A stretch of 64,000 nucleotides of DNA, taken from NCBI RefSeq assembly GCF_011764545.1, contig NZ_AP022870.1, forward strand, positions 4,944,001-5,008,000, read 5' to 3'. Source of the stretch: Phytohabitans flavus. GTDB taxonomy: Bacteria; Actinomycetota; Actinomycetes; Mycobacteriales; Micromonosporaceae. Numbering within the stretch: the first letter of the stretch is position 1; the number at the start of each line of letters is the position of its first letter. Position numbers and translations under genes: made by a program. The notes under the pieces were generated by a model. The model was not told the DNA's origin, ran no database searches, and saw only the letters and a list, made by a program, of their open reading frames with translations. Positions 31,690 to 41,685 of this stretch are shown here, piece by piece.

Positions 31690-33531
31690 GTGGGCGGCAC
31701 TTCTGGTGCCCCGCGGCGGGGGCGCAAAGAGGGACTAATCGATCCCGCGCTGCCTTCACATCGACGGACGTTCGCGCAGCGCCTCCGTGCGCTGCGCAAG
31801 GACTGCCACGATCCGGCGTACCGACTGCTCAGCAGGCTGTCGCACTGCGGGACGGGGACTCTCTCGGAGGCCGCGGGCGGTCGCCGCTTCCCGACGTGGG
31901 AGACGACTCGTGCGTACGTGACGGGATGCCTGCTGTACGCGCAGCGCGGTCCGGAGATCGACGAGGTCCTGCCGGTGTGGCGCCATCTGTGGGCGGAGAC
32001 AAACGCCGTGGAGCAGGCGCATCGCCAGCAGGAGGGGGGTCAAGGGTCGGCACCACCCGCGGCAAGCTCCCCGCCGACCACGGCCGTCGACGCACCGGAG
32101 CCCGCCGAGGTCGTCGGCGTTGCGCGAAGTCCTCACTCGGAGGGGCTGGTCAGACGGCGGGCGCTGCCGTTGCGCGCGATGACGGCCGCGGCTGTGGTAG
32201 TGCTCATCATGGGCCTCGTCGGCGCGAACGCGCCGGCAGCCCGGCCTCATATGACCGGCCTCTACAACATCGTGCTGGCGCCGTTCACATGGTCCGGACC
32301 GACGCCGGCGTCGCAGGTGCCAAGCCGCCTGCAGACCGTCCTGTTCAGGGAGCTGAATGCCTGGGCGGACGAGGTATCGGCGATCCAGCTACGCGGACCG
32401 GACCAGGTCGAGGTCATCGAGCCTGAGCGCGGTTCGAATCGCAACGAGTCGTTGCACAGGGTGGCGCGTGACCACGGTGCCGACGTCGTCGTAACCGGGC
32501 GCTTGCAGTCCATCGATGGCATGCTGACCGTCGAGATCGAGCTGTTCCTCACCGACCGGACGTTCGGCGACGCACCGGAGTTCGTTGGCCTGCACACCAT
32601 TAGCGTCACCGAGCCGGTCGACGTGCTCGAGCGAAACCTCGAGATCAACGAAGAGCTGACCGAAACGGCCGTCCACTACCTGAAAGCCGTCGTGGCGTTC
32701 GTTCGCGGCCTGGGCGACTACGCGTTGGACGACTTCACCGGCGCCGAGGGCAGGTTCCTGACGGCCGAGGCCGAGTTTGACCTGGTAGACGAGGTCCCGG
32801 GCCACCACAGAGTTCGGCATGACGTGCTTTACCTCCTGCTCGGCAACACCGTCGGACGTGGCGACAAGGCGCGGCTCGACCAGGCCGTCGACTACTACCG
32901 GCTGGCCCTGTCGCAAAACCCCTCGTACACCCGCGCGCGGATCGGCTTGGCCGAAGCGACCCGGGCTGCCGTCCGCTGCCAGGCCGGCCAGGCCCAGCCC
33001 GGACCGCTCGAGCTGGCCGCCGACCACTACCGGGCCGCGCTCGCCGGCGATGACGGCGACGACGGCTCCCAAGCGTTCCTGCGGATGCAGGCCCACCTTG
33101 GCCTCGGACTGGCATATCAGTGCCTGACCATCGCCAAGCTGGGCGACCATTGGGCCGACGCCGACGCCGAGTTCCGCGAGGTACTCCGTCTGCACGCCAC
33201 CGGCGGACTGGCCGGCGGCGAGGCGCGGCACTCCCTGCGGCTGGCAGCGGAGGCCAAGGCCGGTCAGGCGCTGACCGCATACCTCACGGCGGGCCAATCC
33301 GATGCGGCCCGATACGGCGGCTACCAGACCGCCGCAGCGGCGTATGAAGAAGCACTGGCCCTTCTGGACCGGATCGACGTCGTGCGACCGAGAAACCTGG
33401 AGCGCGAGCTGATCTACCTCCGCAACCTCCGATCGGTCTACCAGGCGATGGACGCTCCGGAGCTGACGGACGTCGACGCACGAATCTCCGCCACCAGCAG
33501 CACTCTCGCCTCGGTAGCCAAACGGCGATGA
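31690..33531 (+). CDS. Membrane-spanning HTH/TPR protein
   Basis: This is a 613-residue protein starting at GTG 31690. Residues about 25-85 (FAQRLRALRKDC, GTGTLSEAAGGRRFPTWETT) form an XRE-like DNA-binding fold common in actinobacterial proteins. One transmembrane segment lies near residues 160-180 (AMTAAAVVVLIMGLVGANA). The C-terminal two thirds, predicted outside, carry TPR-like helices (ADVVVTGRLQSIDGMLTVEI, YYRLALSQNPSYTRARIGLA). The arrangement suggests a one-component membrane sensor. It faces the RHS operon divergently across 292 bp and overlaps the next gene (ATGA). Control of the RHS operon is a guess. Confidence 0.6.
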   Translation: MGGTSGAPRRGRKEGLIDPALPSHRRTFAQRLRALRKDCHDPAYRLLSRLSHCGTGTLSEAAGGRRFPTWETTRAYVTGCLLYAQRGPEIDEVLPVWRHLWAETNAVEQAHRQQEGGQGSAPPAASSPPTTAVDAPEPAEVVGVARSPHSEGLVRRRALPLRAMTAAAVVVLIMGLVGANAPAARPHMTGLYNIVLAPFTWSGPTPASQVPSRLQTVLFRELNAWADEVSAIQLRGPDQVEVIEPERGSNRNESLHRVARDHGADVVVTGRLQSIDGMLTVEIELFLTDRTFGDAPEFVGLHTISVTEPVDVLERNLEINEELTETAVHYLKAVVAFVRGLGDYALDDFTGAEGRFLTAEAEFDLVDEVPGHHRVRHDVLYLLLGNTVGRGDKARLDQAVDYYRLALSQNPSYTRARIGLAEATRAAVRCQAGQAQPGPLELAADHYRAALAGDDGDDGSQAFLRMQAHLGLGLAYQCLTIAKLGDHWADADAEFREVLRLHATGGLAGGEARHSLRLAAEAKAGQALTAYLTAGQSDAARYGGYQTAAAAYEEALALLDRIDVVRPRNLERELIYLRNLRSVYQAMDAPELTDVDARISATSSTLASVAKRR

Positions 33532-34472
33532 CCAACGCCATGCACAGGCTCCTGGCCCACCGAGGCCGCTACCTCGCCGTCCTCGCAAGCGTGCTCGCCG
33601 TGGCCGCGGCGACCGCCGTCGCGTTGGCATCCAGATCTTCCGACCAACCCCAGCACGGTGTGGTGCCGCAGCACCTTGCCAGCGTCCCCGGTACGCCCGC
33701 CGAAATACCTTCGCAGATACCGACGGCAGGTCAGCTACCCACAAGTGACACGCCGGAGCCGCTGCCGCACCCGTCTACCGCCGACCGGACCAGCGCGAGC
33801 GCGAGGACGGGCGGGCCGACCACCAGCAGCGGCAATACAGCGCCGGCCACCACATCGACAAGCGCCGAGGAGCCAGAAGACCTGCTCAAGCGGCAGGACC
33901 CGGTCCCGGACGGCGTCGCCGAGCAGGTGGAGTTCTTCCTGGGCGGCGGTAGCGAAGATCCCTGTACCGGCGAGTTCGGGCCGCCACACATCACTGGTGA
34001 CAAAAGCGCGGAGATTCCGTCAGAACCAATACTCTGCTTTTATGGCTTCAAAGAGTCACAGCCGCTGACAGTGACTATCACCGACCCTGCACGCCACGAG
34101 ACCACGGTGGTGCTGCAGTCTACGGATAGTTACTTCTGGACGGAGGTTCGCGTCCTTCCGATCAACCCACTCGGGCTCTACTCGGTCAGGGCCGAGCAGG
34201 TGTCGAATAGCGCATCCCACGAGTTCACCCTGCGACGCGCGAGTTCGCCACGCCTCCTGCTCGCCGCACCGCCCGTAGCCGTCGCCACAGGTGATGACGT
34301 CAACCTTTACCTAGGCGGCTTCCCGCCAAACAGCCCGACACTTCTCCACCTGTACAACGCCACCACAGGTCACTACCGCACCTCGTTCACCGCTCCTGTC
34401 GACGCACACGGCGAGGCGCACATCGTAATCGACACCAAGCCCGACGATCCCCAGGCTGCTACGGCATCATGA
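33528..34472 (+). CDS. Membrane-anchored hypothetical protein
   Basis: This 314-residue protein has no family I recognise. It starts at the ATG overlapping the stop of the HTH/TPR gene. One N-terminal membrane helix (YLAVLASVLAVAAATAVAL, residues about 14-33) is followed by a long Pro/Thr/Ser-rich linker to about residue 125. A folded domain with two cysteines (EDPCTGEFGPP, EPILCFYGF) and Ig-like beta-strand patterns follows. The layout fits an extracytoplasmic, cell-wall-spanning protein acting with its overlapping partner. Confidence 0.6.
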   Translation: MTNAMHRLLAHRGRYLAVLASVLAVAAATAVALASRSSDQPQHGVVPQHLASVPGTPAEIPSQIPTAGQLPTSDTPEPLPHPSTADRTSASARTGGPTTSSGNTAPATTSTSAEEPEDLLKRQDPVPDGVAEQVEFFLGGGSEDPCTGEFGPPHITGDKSAEIPSEPILCFYGFKESQPLTVTITDPARHETTVVLQSTDSYFWTEVRVLPINPLGLYSVRAEQVSNSASHEFTLRRASSPRLLLAAPPVAVATGDDVNLYLGGFPPNSPTLLHLYNATTGHYRTSFTAPVDAHGEAHIVIDTKPDDPQAATAS

Positions 34473-34684
34473 GTCCGCTCGCTTACGACCCGAAGTCCCC
34501 ACCCGAGTCCGCATTCTGCATGAAATAGACAGCTCCTGGACTCAGGGTGGCCTCGGCGTCCTGTCGCGGAGGTCACCCCAACTCCAAAGGCTATCTCGAC
34601 CGCCATCTGGTACGTCCGTTTGCGTATACGAGAAGCCGTTCGTGGGCCGATTCGGCCAGGGCCGCTACCGATGATGCTGCGCGC

Positions 34685-36318
34685 ATGAGTCCATTGAGGT
34701 CATTTCGATCTTTCTTCGTGGCGGCCGTGGCGACCGTGGCGACCGTGGCTGCCGTGGCCGCCCTGGCTGTGGTGTCGGCCGTGCCGGCGGCTGGGGCGGC
34801 TACCGAAGGCGGCCTCGACCGAGGTGTGCTGCCAACCGTGGTGCGGGTCGATTCGGGCGCGATCCGCGGCGAGGCCGGCGCCGATGTCATCCGCTTCTCC
34901 GGCATCCCGTACGCCGCCCCACCCGTCGGTGACCGACGTTGGACCGCGCCCCGGCCGCCGCGACCGTGGGCCGGTGTCCGGGACGCGATCACCCCAGCTC
35001 CGATCTGCCCGCAGTTAGGTCGCGACGAGCAGTTCAACGAGGTCGTCATGGGTGACGAGGACTGCCTCTACGTTGATGTCGTCGTGCCGACAAGGCCGAG
35101 CCGGCCCGGTCGCCTGCCGGTGATGGTGTGGCTGCACGGGGCGGCTTCACCTCCGGCGCGGGCTCGCAATACGACGGTGCCCGCCTCGCCAGCGACGGTG
35201 ACGTCATCGTGGTCGCCGTCAACTACCGGATCGGCGCGCTCGGCTTCCTCGCCTCGGCAAAGCTCGACGCCGAGGGCACCGTTTCGGGCGGTTACGGCCT
35301 GCTCGACCAGGCCGAGGCGCTGCGCTGGGTACGTCGCAACGCCGCCGCGTTCGGTGGTGACCCACATAAGGTGACCTTGGCGGGCCAGTCGGCGGGCGCA
35401 CGCGCCGTCTGTACCCACCTGGCCGCACCTGCCTCGCGCGGGTTGTTTCAGCGCGTGATCGTCCAGAGTGGCGCCTGCGCCAACCCGGTCATGGAAAAGG
35501 CGGACGCCGAACGAAAGGGTGCCCAGGCGATTCAGGATGTCGGCTGTGCCGGCGCCGCGAGCATCACCTCCTGCCTGCGGCAGACCGCGACGGCACAGCT
35601 GGTCCGCGTCCTGACCGACCCGGGTCGGCCGGTCACCGCGGAGCGCCGCGACGACCCGTGGGGACCGGTCGCCGGCACCCGCTACCTGCCCCGGCAGCCG
35701 ATCGACGCGATCCGGCGGGGTTCCGCGATCGGCGTACCCCTGCTGATCGGCAGCACGCACGACGAGATGGCCGGGTTTGTGCTCAGCCGGCACGACGATC
35801 TGACGGCGGAAGGCTATGCCGCCCAGATCCGTGCCACGTTCGCCGACCGCGCCCAGGACGTGCTCCGCATGTACCCGGTCGAGGACTTCGCCAGCCCCGC
35901 GCTCGCACTGTCCACAGTGCTCACCGACTGGGGCGGCGGGATCGGCAGCTGTCCCACCCTCACGACCGCCCGCGTCGCGAGCCGGCACGCACCCGTCTAC
36001 GCGTACGAACTCTTGGACGGCATCCCGCCATTCGGCGCGTACCACGGCTGGGACCTGCCCTTCCTGTGGAAGACCTCGATCCCGCTAAGCCAATTCCCCG
36101 ACTACGAGGACATGACGCCAAACCAACAGCGACTGAGCCGCGCGATGGTCGACTACTGGACGACCTTCGCACACCACGGCACCCCAAACACTCCCCGCCA
36201 ACCGCGCTGGGCGCCGACCCATCGTGAATCGGTCTCCGCGCTCGGTCTGGCCGCCGGCGAGATCGCACCCACACCGTTCGCGGCCGACCACAAGTGCGGC
36301 TTCTGGGACAAGACCTGA
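34685..36318 (+). CDS. Secreted type-B carboxylesterase (apparent frameshift)
   Basis: This is a carboxylesterase/cholinesterase-family hydrolase of about 544 residues. The ATG at 34685 starts a signal peptide (FRSFFVAAVATVATVAAVAA); longer frames upstream carry no signal. Motifs include GIPYAAPPVGDRRW, EDCLYVDVVVP, the oxyanion loop LHGGGFTSGAGSQYDGA (restored by adding one G at 35138-35141), the nucleophile elbow GQSAGA near residue 235 and the catalytic histidine in GAYHGWDLPFLW. The frame otherwise stays open to 36318. Extracellular ester hydrolysis is expected; the substrate is not predictable. Confidence 0.85.
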
Positions 36319-36367
36319 TCATTGTGCGGATGTTGGTTGTCGTTGGCCGTGTAGCTCTTGCGCCTAC

Positions 36368-38302
36368 CTACCCGGTCGGGCCGGCGGGCTGGTACGAGCA
36401 TCGGATTCCACTGTGGATGCTCGCGCGCAGGTGTGCGCCGATCACCGGGGCGACGCGTTCGATCTGAGCCACCGCGCGCCGGATGGCCCGGCCGACGGCG
36501 AGACGGGCCCGCTCCTCGTCGTTCGCGAAGGATCGGCGCCGCCCGGCCAGCCCGGTGCTGGCACCAAGCTGCGCGAGTATCCAGTCCCGCTCCCGCTCCA
36601 GGACGGCGACGCCGGCCGCGTCTCCGCGGTGCCCGGCCACGTCGATGGCCTCCGCGAGGTCGGCCACCCGTTGCCGATAGTTGCGCACGGCGGTCTGGTC
36701 GAGCAGCGCTTGGGCAGATCCAGCGTCGGCGGCGACCGCGCGACTAAGCGCTTCCACGCCCGCCACCAGCTCGATCGACGGGATCTCGACGCTGGGGTTG
36801 GCGGTGAGCACAGCCAAGTGCAGCATGCCCACCATGTGGTCGACGATCACCGATCGGGTCCCCAGCTCGACCCGCCACCTGCGTCCCTCCCGTACGCACA
36901 CCACCGACCGCACGGCGGCACTCGACTCCACTACCGGTGCCAGCTCGCCGGCGGCGGCGCGCTGTGCCGCGGCGGACGCGGCGTCGTCGGGGCCACCACG
37001 GCGGTCGAGGGCCTCGGCGAAGCGGAGGCGAGAGAGCCGCACCGCGGGCCAGTGTCCGAGCGCGAGGTTGTGGTGTACCGCCTCGCGCAGATGCCCAATC
37101 GCGCGGTCGGGGTCGCCCATGGTCAGCGCGGCGACGCCGAGCGCGTGCTCGGTGGAGCCGAAGCAGGCCACGCCGAGGCTGGCCATCATCGGCAGGTGGG
37201 CGTAGGGCGCCAGCAGGCCGTGGACGCGGGCGGCCGCATGGCGGTTGTCCAGCAGGTACGCCGCCTCCGCGATGCCGTACATCGTGACCAGCCAGCTGGA
37301 GGAACGGGGCAGCCGGTCGAGGCCGGACCCGCGCAGTGACGCCAGCGCGTTCTCCGCCGTGCGGCGGTCACCGTCCAGCGCGGAGGCGACCGCGACGGCG
37401 CCGAGCAGAGAGTTGTCGACCGCGCTCAGCGTTGGCGCGCTGACCGTCGCCCTGATCGTCGGCAGCAGCTCCGGCAGGCGGCCCTGGTACCAGCGGATCG
37501 TCACGAGCTGGGCCACGTACCAGGCCGGTGCGTCCGCGTCACCGGCCTTGGTGCCCAGCTCGTAGCAGTGCTGGGCCAGTTGCTCCGCCTCCTCCAGGCG
37601 GCCGGCCCGGATGGCGAGCATGACCTCCACGGCGCTGACCACGAAGTCGGCGGCCAGGTGCGGCCCCTTGACGAGTAGCGCCCGCAGCTCGGCCAGCCGA
37701 CGGCCGGCGTACCGGTCGCCGGCCAGCAACTTGTCGACGACCTGCCAGAGCAGGCCCATCACCGTCGGACCGCGTCGACCTGTGCGGGCCGCCTCGCCAA
37801 CCAACTCCTCGGCCAGGCAGAGACGTGCGTGTGCGTGCTCGGGGCCGAGCAGGCAGTGGTGCGCGATGCTCAGCGCCTCGACTCGGGCGTCGAGGTCCGG
37901 CGAGGCCCGCACCTCGTCCAGCAATGCCAGGATCGTCGCCGATCGCCCCGCCCGGTAGTCGGCCTCGCCCGCCGCCCGTACACGCAGCCGCAACGCGAGG
38001 TCGCCCCACTTGTCCGGGTCGAGGCCCGCGCTGGCGACCAGCGCGCTCACCTGGGCCAGGCGGGCCTCGAAGAGTCCAGCGGCGACGGCCGTGCGGTGCT
38101 CGTGCACCCACAATCCGCCGCTCCCGAGGACAGCACCCGCCATGACCGCGACGTCACCGCTCTGCTCTGCCTCCACAAAGGCCGCGTCGAACCAGCGACG
38201 CGCGTTTGCCAGGTCGCCGTCGTCCTCCAATGCACGACGACCGCACGCCGACAACGACTCGGCCCACCCATGCCCCGCATGATCATTCGTCTCGAGAATC
38301 AC
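36368..38302 (-). CDS. TPR-type regulatory protein
   Basis: This is a 644-residue cytoplasmic protein starting at GTG 38302. Helical, TPR-like repeats (ARRWFDAAFVEAEQSGD, RAIGHLREAVHHNLALG, WPAVRLSRLRFAEALDRRGG) occupy residues 20-430. The C-terminus (GRRWRVELGTRSVIVDHMVG, then RVADLAEAIDVAGHRGDAAG and an Arg-rich helix) matches the conserved tail found after TPR/ATPase regions in actinobacterial LuxR/adenylate-cyclase-like regulators. No P-loop or HTH motif is visible here, so it looks like a stand-alone regulatory tail protein. Function uncertain. It converges on the carboxylesterase gene. Confidence 0.55.
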   Translation of the reverse strand: MILETNDHAGHGWAESLSACGRRALEDDGDLANARRWFDAAFVEAEQSGDVAVMAGAVLGSGGLWVHEHRTAVAAGLFEARLAQVSALVASAGLDPDKWGDLALRLRVRAAGEADYRAGRSATILALLDEVRASPDLDARVEALSIAHHCLLGPEHAHARLCLAEELVGEAARTGRRGPTVMGLLWQVVDKLLAGDRYAGRRLAELRALLVKGPHLAADFVVSAVEVMLAIRAGRLEEAEQLAQHCYELGTKAGDADAPAWYVAQLVTIRWYQGRLPELLPTIRATVSAPTLSAVDNSLLGAVAVASALDGDRRTAENALASLRGSGLDRLPRSSSWLVTMYGIAEAAYLLDNRHAAARVHGLLAPYAHLPMMASLGVACFGSTEHALGVAALTMGDPDRAIGHLREAVHHNLALGHWPAVRLSRLRFAEALDRRGGPDDAASAAAQRAAAGELAPVVESSAAVRSVVCVREGRRWRVELGTRSVIVDHMVGMLHLAVLTANPSVEIPSIELVAGVEALSRAVAADAGSAQALLDQTAVRNYRQRVADLAEAIDVAGHRGDAAGVAVLERERDWILAQLGASTGLAGRRRSFANDEERARLAVGRAIRRAVAQIERVAPVIGAHLRASIHSGIRCSYQPAGPTG

Positions 38303-38416
38303 CTGACACGGTCCCCCATACCGGTCCTACGCCGGGGTCGCCGACCAGGTTCATTGCGCGCTCAAATAGTCTCAATCACTGAGACCGACCATCGGTTCGT
38401 CGAAGGGCCGGCGGAG

Positions 38417-38510
38417 TTACCACGGGATGACGCCGTCGTCGTTGAAGAATGAGCCGGTCGGGCCGCCGTCGGGCAGTGTGGCGAGCCGGATCGCAGTGGC
38501 CGCGGCCGCC
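38417..38510 (-). pseudogene. C-terminal remnant of a short-chain dehydrogenase/reductase
   Basis: Reading left from about 38510, the frame gives AIRLATLPDGGPTGSFFNDD followed by GVIPW and TAA at 38417. This matches the C-terminal end of SDR carbonyl-reductase-like proteins (typically WLATLPDDGPTGGFF...PIPW). Only about 30 codons remain; the Rossmann fold and YxxxK site are gone. It abuts the LysR tail on the other strand. Confidence 0.55.
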
Positions 38511-38534
38511 CGCGGAGGCCGGCCCTGGAGTGCG

Positions 38535-38648
38535 CACGCCGCCATCCCCCTGACCGACGCACCGCACGTCACCACGGTGCTCGCCTGGCCCCCGCACACC
38601 CGCTCGCGGGCCGTCGCAGGGCTCGTCCGCACGGCAGCCCAGCTGTAG
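38535..38648 (+). pseudogene. C-terminal remnant of a LysR-type regulator
   Basis: The frame ending at 38648 reads IPLTDAPHVTTVLAWPPHTR and then AVAGLVRTAAQL, like the last strands and helix of LysR substrate-binding domains (L.DAPP..T.LAW....SP.V..F). No HTH is present. With the adjacent SDR tail it looks like a divergent LysR-SDR pair whose centre was deleted. Confidence 0.45.
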
Positions 38649-38747
38649 GAAGGACACACTAAGTCTCGCCTGAATGTTCACAGCGGGGGCATGATCGTTT
38701 GCTAGTCGATCATGAAGGGTTCACAGAGCGTGATTTACGGTCTGCGA

Positions 38748-41308
38748 ATGGAACGTCGAATGTTCATTAAATCTGTCGCGGTGGCGTCGGTGGGCGTCGG
38801 GGTATTCGGTCCCGACTTCATGAAGCAGGCCCTCGCCGCTCCCGCAGTGCCGGGTCCCGGCCCATATGGCCCATTGCTGCCTGTTCCTGATGCCAATGGC
38901 CTCTACCTGCCCGCTGGCTTCGCCAGCCGCATCGTCGGCGTCGCGGGTCAGGTCGTCCAGGGCACGTCGTACCCCTGGCATCCCGCGCCCGACGGCGGCG
39001 CGGTCTTCGCCCATGCCGACGGTTCGTGGACGTACTGCTCCAACAGCGAGGTCGGCGACGGCGGCGCCGGGTCGATCACCTTCGCGGCCGACGGGGCGAT
39101 CATCGGGGCCCGCCGGATTCTCAGCGACACCAGCGGAAACTGCGCTGGCGGCCGCTCGACGTGGGGTACCTGGCTGTCGTGCGAGGAGCGGGACGGCGGC
39201 TACGTCTGGGATTGCGAGCCGCTGGGTGCCCGCCCGGGCATCCGTCTTGACGCCCTCGGCCAGCGCGTCCACGAGGCGGCCGCTGTCGACTCGGTCGGAA
39301 AGTGGATTTACACCACCGAGGACGACGGAGACAGCCGCTTCTACCGCTTCACCCCCAACGAGTGGAGCGGCGTTCGTCCCAACTTCGAGGCTGGCGGCGT
39401 GCTCGAGGCGCTGTCGGCTGACCTCGACGCCGCGGTCAACGGCCCGGCGCCGGTGACGTGGGTGCCGGTGACCGACCTGACGGAGGGCTACCGGGGCGCC
39501 GACAGCTCGTCCTTCGACCGGGGTGAGGGTTGCTGGATCCACGGCCAGACCGTCTACTTCTGCACCACGGGCGACGCTCGCGTGTGGGCGTTCGACGGGG
39601 TCACCCAGACCCTCGAGCTGGTGTATCTCGGTGGCACCGGAGCCCTCCAGGACCCCGACAACATCACCGTCCACCCGGTGAGCGGTGACCTGTTCGCCGC
39701 CGAGGACGCCGGCAACCTCGAACTCGTGTTCATCGGCGAGCGTGACGACGAATCCGGGATACGTGAGGTGACTCCGTTCCTGCGCCTGGCCACTCCCCTC
39801 GGCGGCGGCAGCGAGATCGCCGGCCCGGCGTTCAGCCCCGACGGCACCCGGCTCTACTTCAGCTCGCAGCGCGGCCGCGTGGGCAACGCCGGCGGCGGTG
39901 GCGACGGCGTGACCTACGAGATCATCGGGCCGTTCCGGGGCACCGACGGCCCCACCGCGCCGCCTCCGCCCGGTGTGCCGGTCGTGGTGGTGCCGTTCGA
40001 GTCGACGTGGCGGATCCTCGACGACGGCTCCAACCAGACCCCCGGGTTCGCGGCTTCCAACTTCGACGACTCGGCGTGGAAGCAGCAGGCGGTCGTGGCC
40101 GGCCTGGTGCTCGGCTACGGCGACGGCGACGTCGTGCAGCCCCCGCTGTCGTACGGCCCGGACGCCGACAACAAGCACATCACCACGTACTTCCGGCAGA
40201 GCTTCGAGGTCGCCGACCCGAACAAGTTCGGCCACCTCATCCTCACGCTGGTGCGCGATGACGGTGCGGCCATCTACCTCAACGGCGTCGAGGTCTGGCG
40301 CGACAACGTGGGCGACGGTCCGCTGACCCACACCACCCTGGCCCCGGTGAACACGCCCGACGAACGGACCGAGTTCGTCAAGCGCGTGGCCAACACCCTC
40401 GTCGCCGGTACCAACGTGCTCGCTGTCGAGCTGCACCAGACCGACCCGGGCAGCTCGGACCTCGGGTTCAAGCTGGCGCTGTACGCGTCGGAGGAGCCGC
40501 TGCCGCCCGAGCCGGTGACCATCGTGCCGTTCGAGTCGACGTGGCGGATCCTCGACGACGGCTCCAACCAGACCCCGGGTTCGCCGCTTCCAACTTCGAC
40601 GACTCGGCGTGGAAGCAGCAGACCATCACGGCCGGCCTGGTGCTCGGCTACGGCGACAGCGACGTCGTGCAGCCCCCGGTGTCGTTCGGCCCGAGTTCCG
40701 GCAACAAGTACATCACCACCTACTTCCGGCAGAGCTTCCAGATCGCCGACCCGGCGGCGCTGACCGACCTCCAGCTGCAACTCGTGCGCGACGACGGCGC
40801 GGTGGTCTACCTCAACGGCGTCGAGGTGTGGCGCGACAACATCCCGACAGGTCCGCTCACCCATACGACGCTGGCCGCCGACGCCGGCGACGAGCGCCTC
40901 GTGCACACCTTCGACCTGCCCACCAACACGCTGGTGGCCGGCACCAACGTGCTCGCCGTCGAGGTGCACCAGACCTCGTCGGGTAGCTCGGACATGGGCT
41001 TCAAGCTGGCGTTCGTCGGCATGCCGGCGATCAAGAGGTTCAAGACCGCCGTGCCGCTCATCGTGTCGACGCACAAGAACGGCATCAAGCCGGGTGCGAA
41101 GCTGACGGTGGAGGAGGGCACCTGGAGCCCCGATCCCGAGTTCTCGTACCAGTGGCTCAGCGACGGGAAGCCGATCGAGGGGGCGACCGCCGAGCAGTTC
41201 CACCTCACCGGCAACTACAAGGGCAAGACGATCACCGTACGGGTGACCGGTCAGCTCAAGGGGTACGAGCCCGCGACCGTCGAGTCGAAGGCAGTCAGCA
41301 TCCACTAG
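38748..41308 (+). CDS. Tat-exported PhoX/DUF839-like protein with duplicated C-terminal domain (apparent frameshift)
   Basis: This is about 853 residues. The ATG at 38748 directly precedes a twin-arginine motif (ERRMFIKSVAVASVGVGVFG); an in-frame ATG at 38712 is possible. Residues about 45-415 match the PhoX/DUF839 beta-propeller family (GGAVFAHADGSWTYCSNSE, WLSCEERDGGYVWD, EDDGDSRFYRF, DPDNITVHPVSGDLFAAED, FSPDGTRLYFSSQRG). PhoX enzymes are calcium/iron phosphatases, but members of this group are diverse. Two nearly identical beta-sandwich repeats follow (STWRILDDGSNQTPG, then VQPP, ITTYFRQSF, VYLNGVEVWRDN, LAVEVHQT), then an Ig-like tail (GTWSPDPEFSYQWLSDG). One C lost at 40573-40576 shifts the frame at the start of the second repeat. 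Confidence 0.8.
39990..41030 (+). repeat. Tandem direct duplication (534-bp period) encoding two beta-sandwich domains
   Basis: The segment starting GTGCCGTTCGAGTCGACGTG at 39990 recurs at 40524 with more than 50 identical bases, and the rest of the 178-codon unit is closely similar. The second copy lacks one C in the run CCCCC, which causes the frameshift. Confidence 0.8.
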
Positions 41309-41327
41309 TTGGTTGGCCTTGGCGTCA

Positions 41328-41662
41328 TGTCGCGGATAAAGATCCAAAACCAAAGGGATTGAGCTACCGCGACGTTTGTCGTGGTCCGGACCGTCGCTCC
41401 CGCGGCCTCACCCTCCGCGGTTGGCAAGCTCACCCCGGGGGTCGCGGTCGGCCGACCGCGACCCCCGCTGCCGGGTCCGCGCTTCAAGCCCGGCCTGACC
41501 TGGCTCGGCGCTTGGGCGGGGGTTTGGGCTTGGACCGCGGACCTGGCAGCGGAGGTCGGGGAACTCGGCGAGCGCCAGCGAGCCGCCGGCCTGCGCGGTG
41601 CCCGCGGGAGCATACGGTCAGCGACTGACGCGGACCGGGGCAAATAGCCCGTCTCAAGAGAA
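41328..41662 (+). repeat. Dispersed intergenic element, blocks A and B
   Basis: This fills the whole gap between the PhoX-like gene and the solute-binding gene. Block A (41328-41430) begins TGTCGCGGATAAAGATCC and includes GAGCTACCGCGACG. Block B (about 41525-41662) starts GGGCTTGGACCGCGGAC and ends GACGCGGACCGGGGCAAATA then CTCAAGA. This is the shortest complete copy, with about 100 bp between blocks. No protein gene is supported here. Confidence 0.75.
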
Positions 41663-41685
41663 TTTGACCCCGACCCTGAAGATCT

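Noticed and set aside
38427..38648. A complete 73-codon plus-strand gene
   Set aside because: Only the last 35 or so codons show LysR-tail resemblance; the first half is antisense to the SDR tail.
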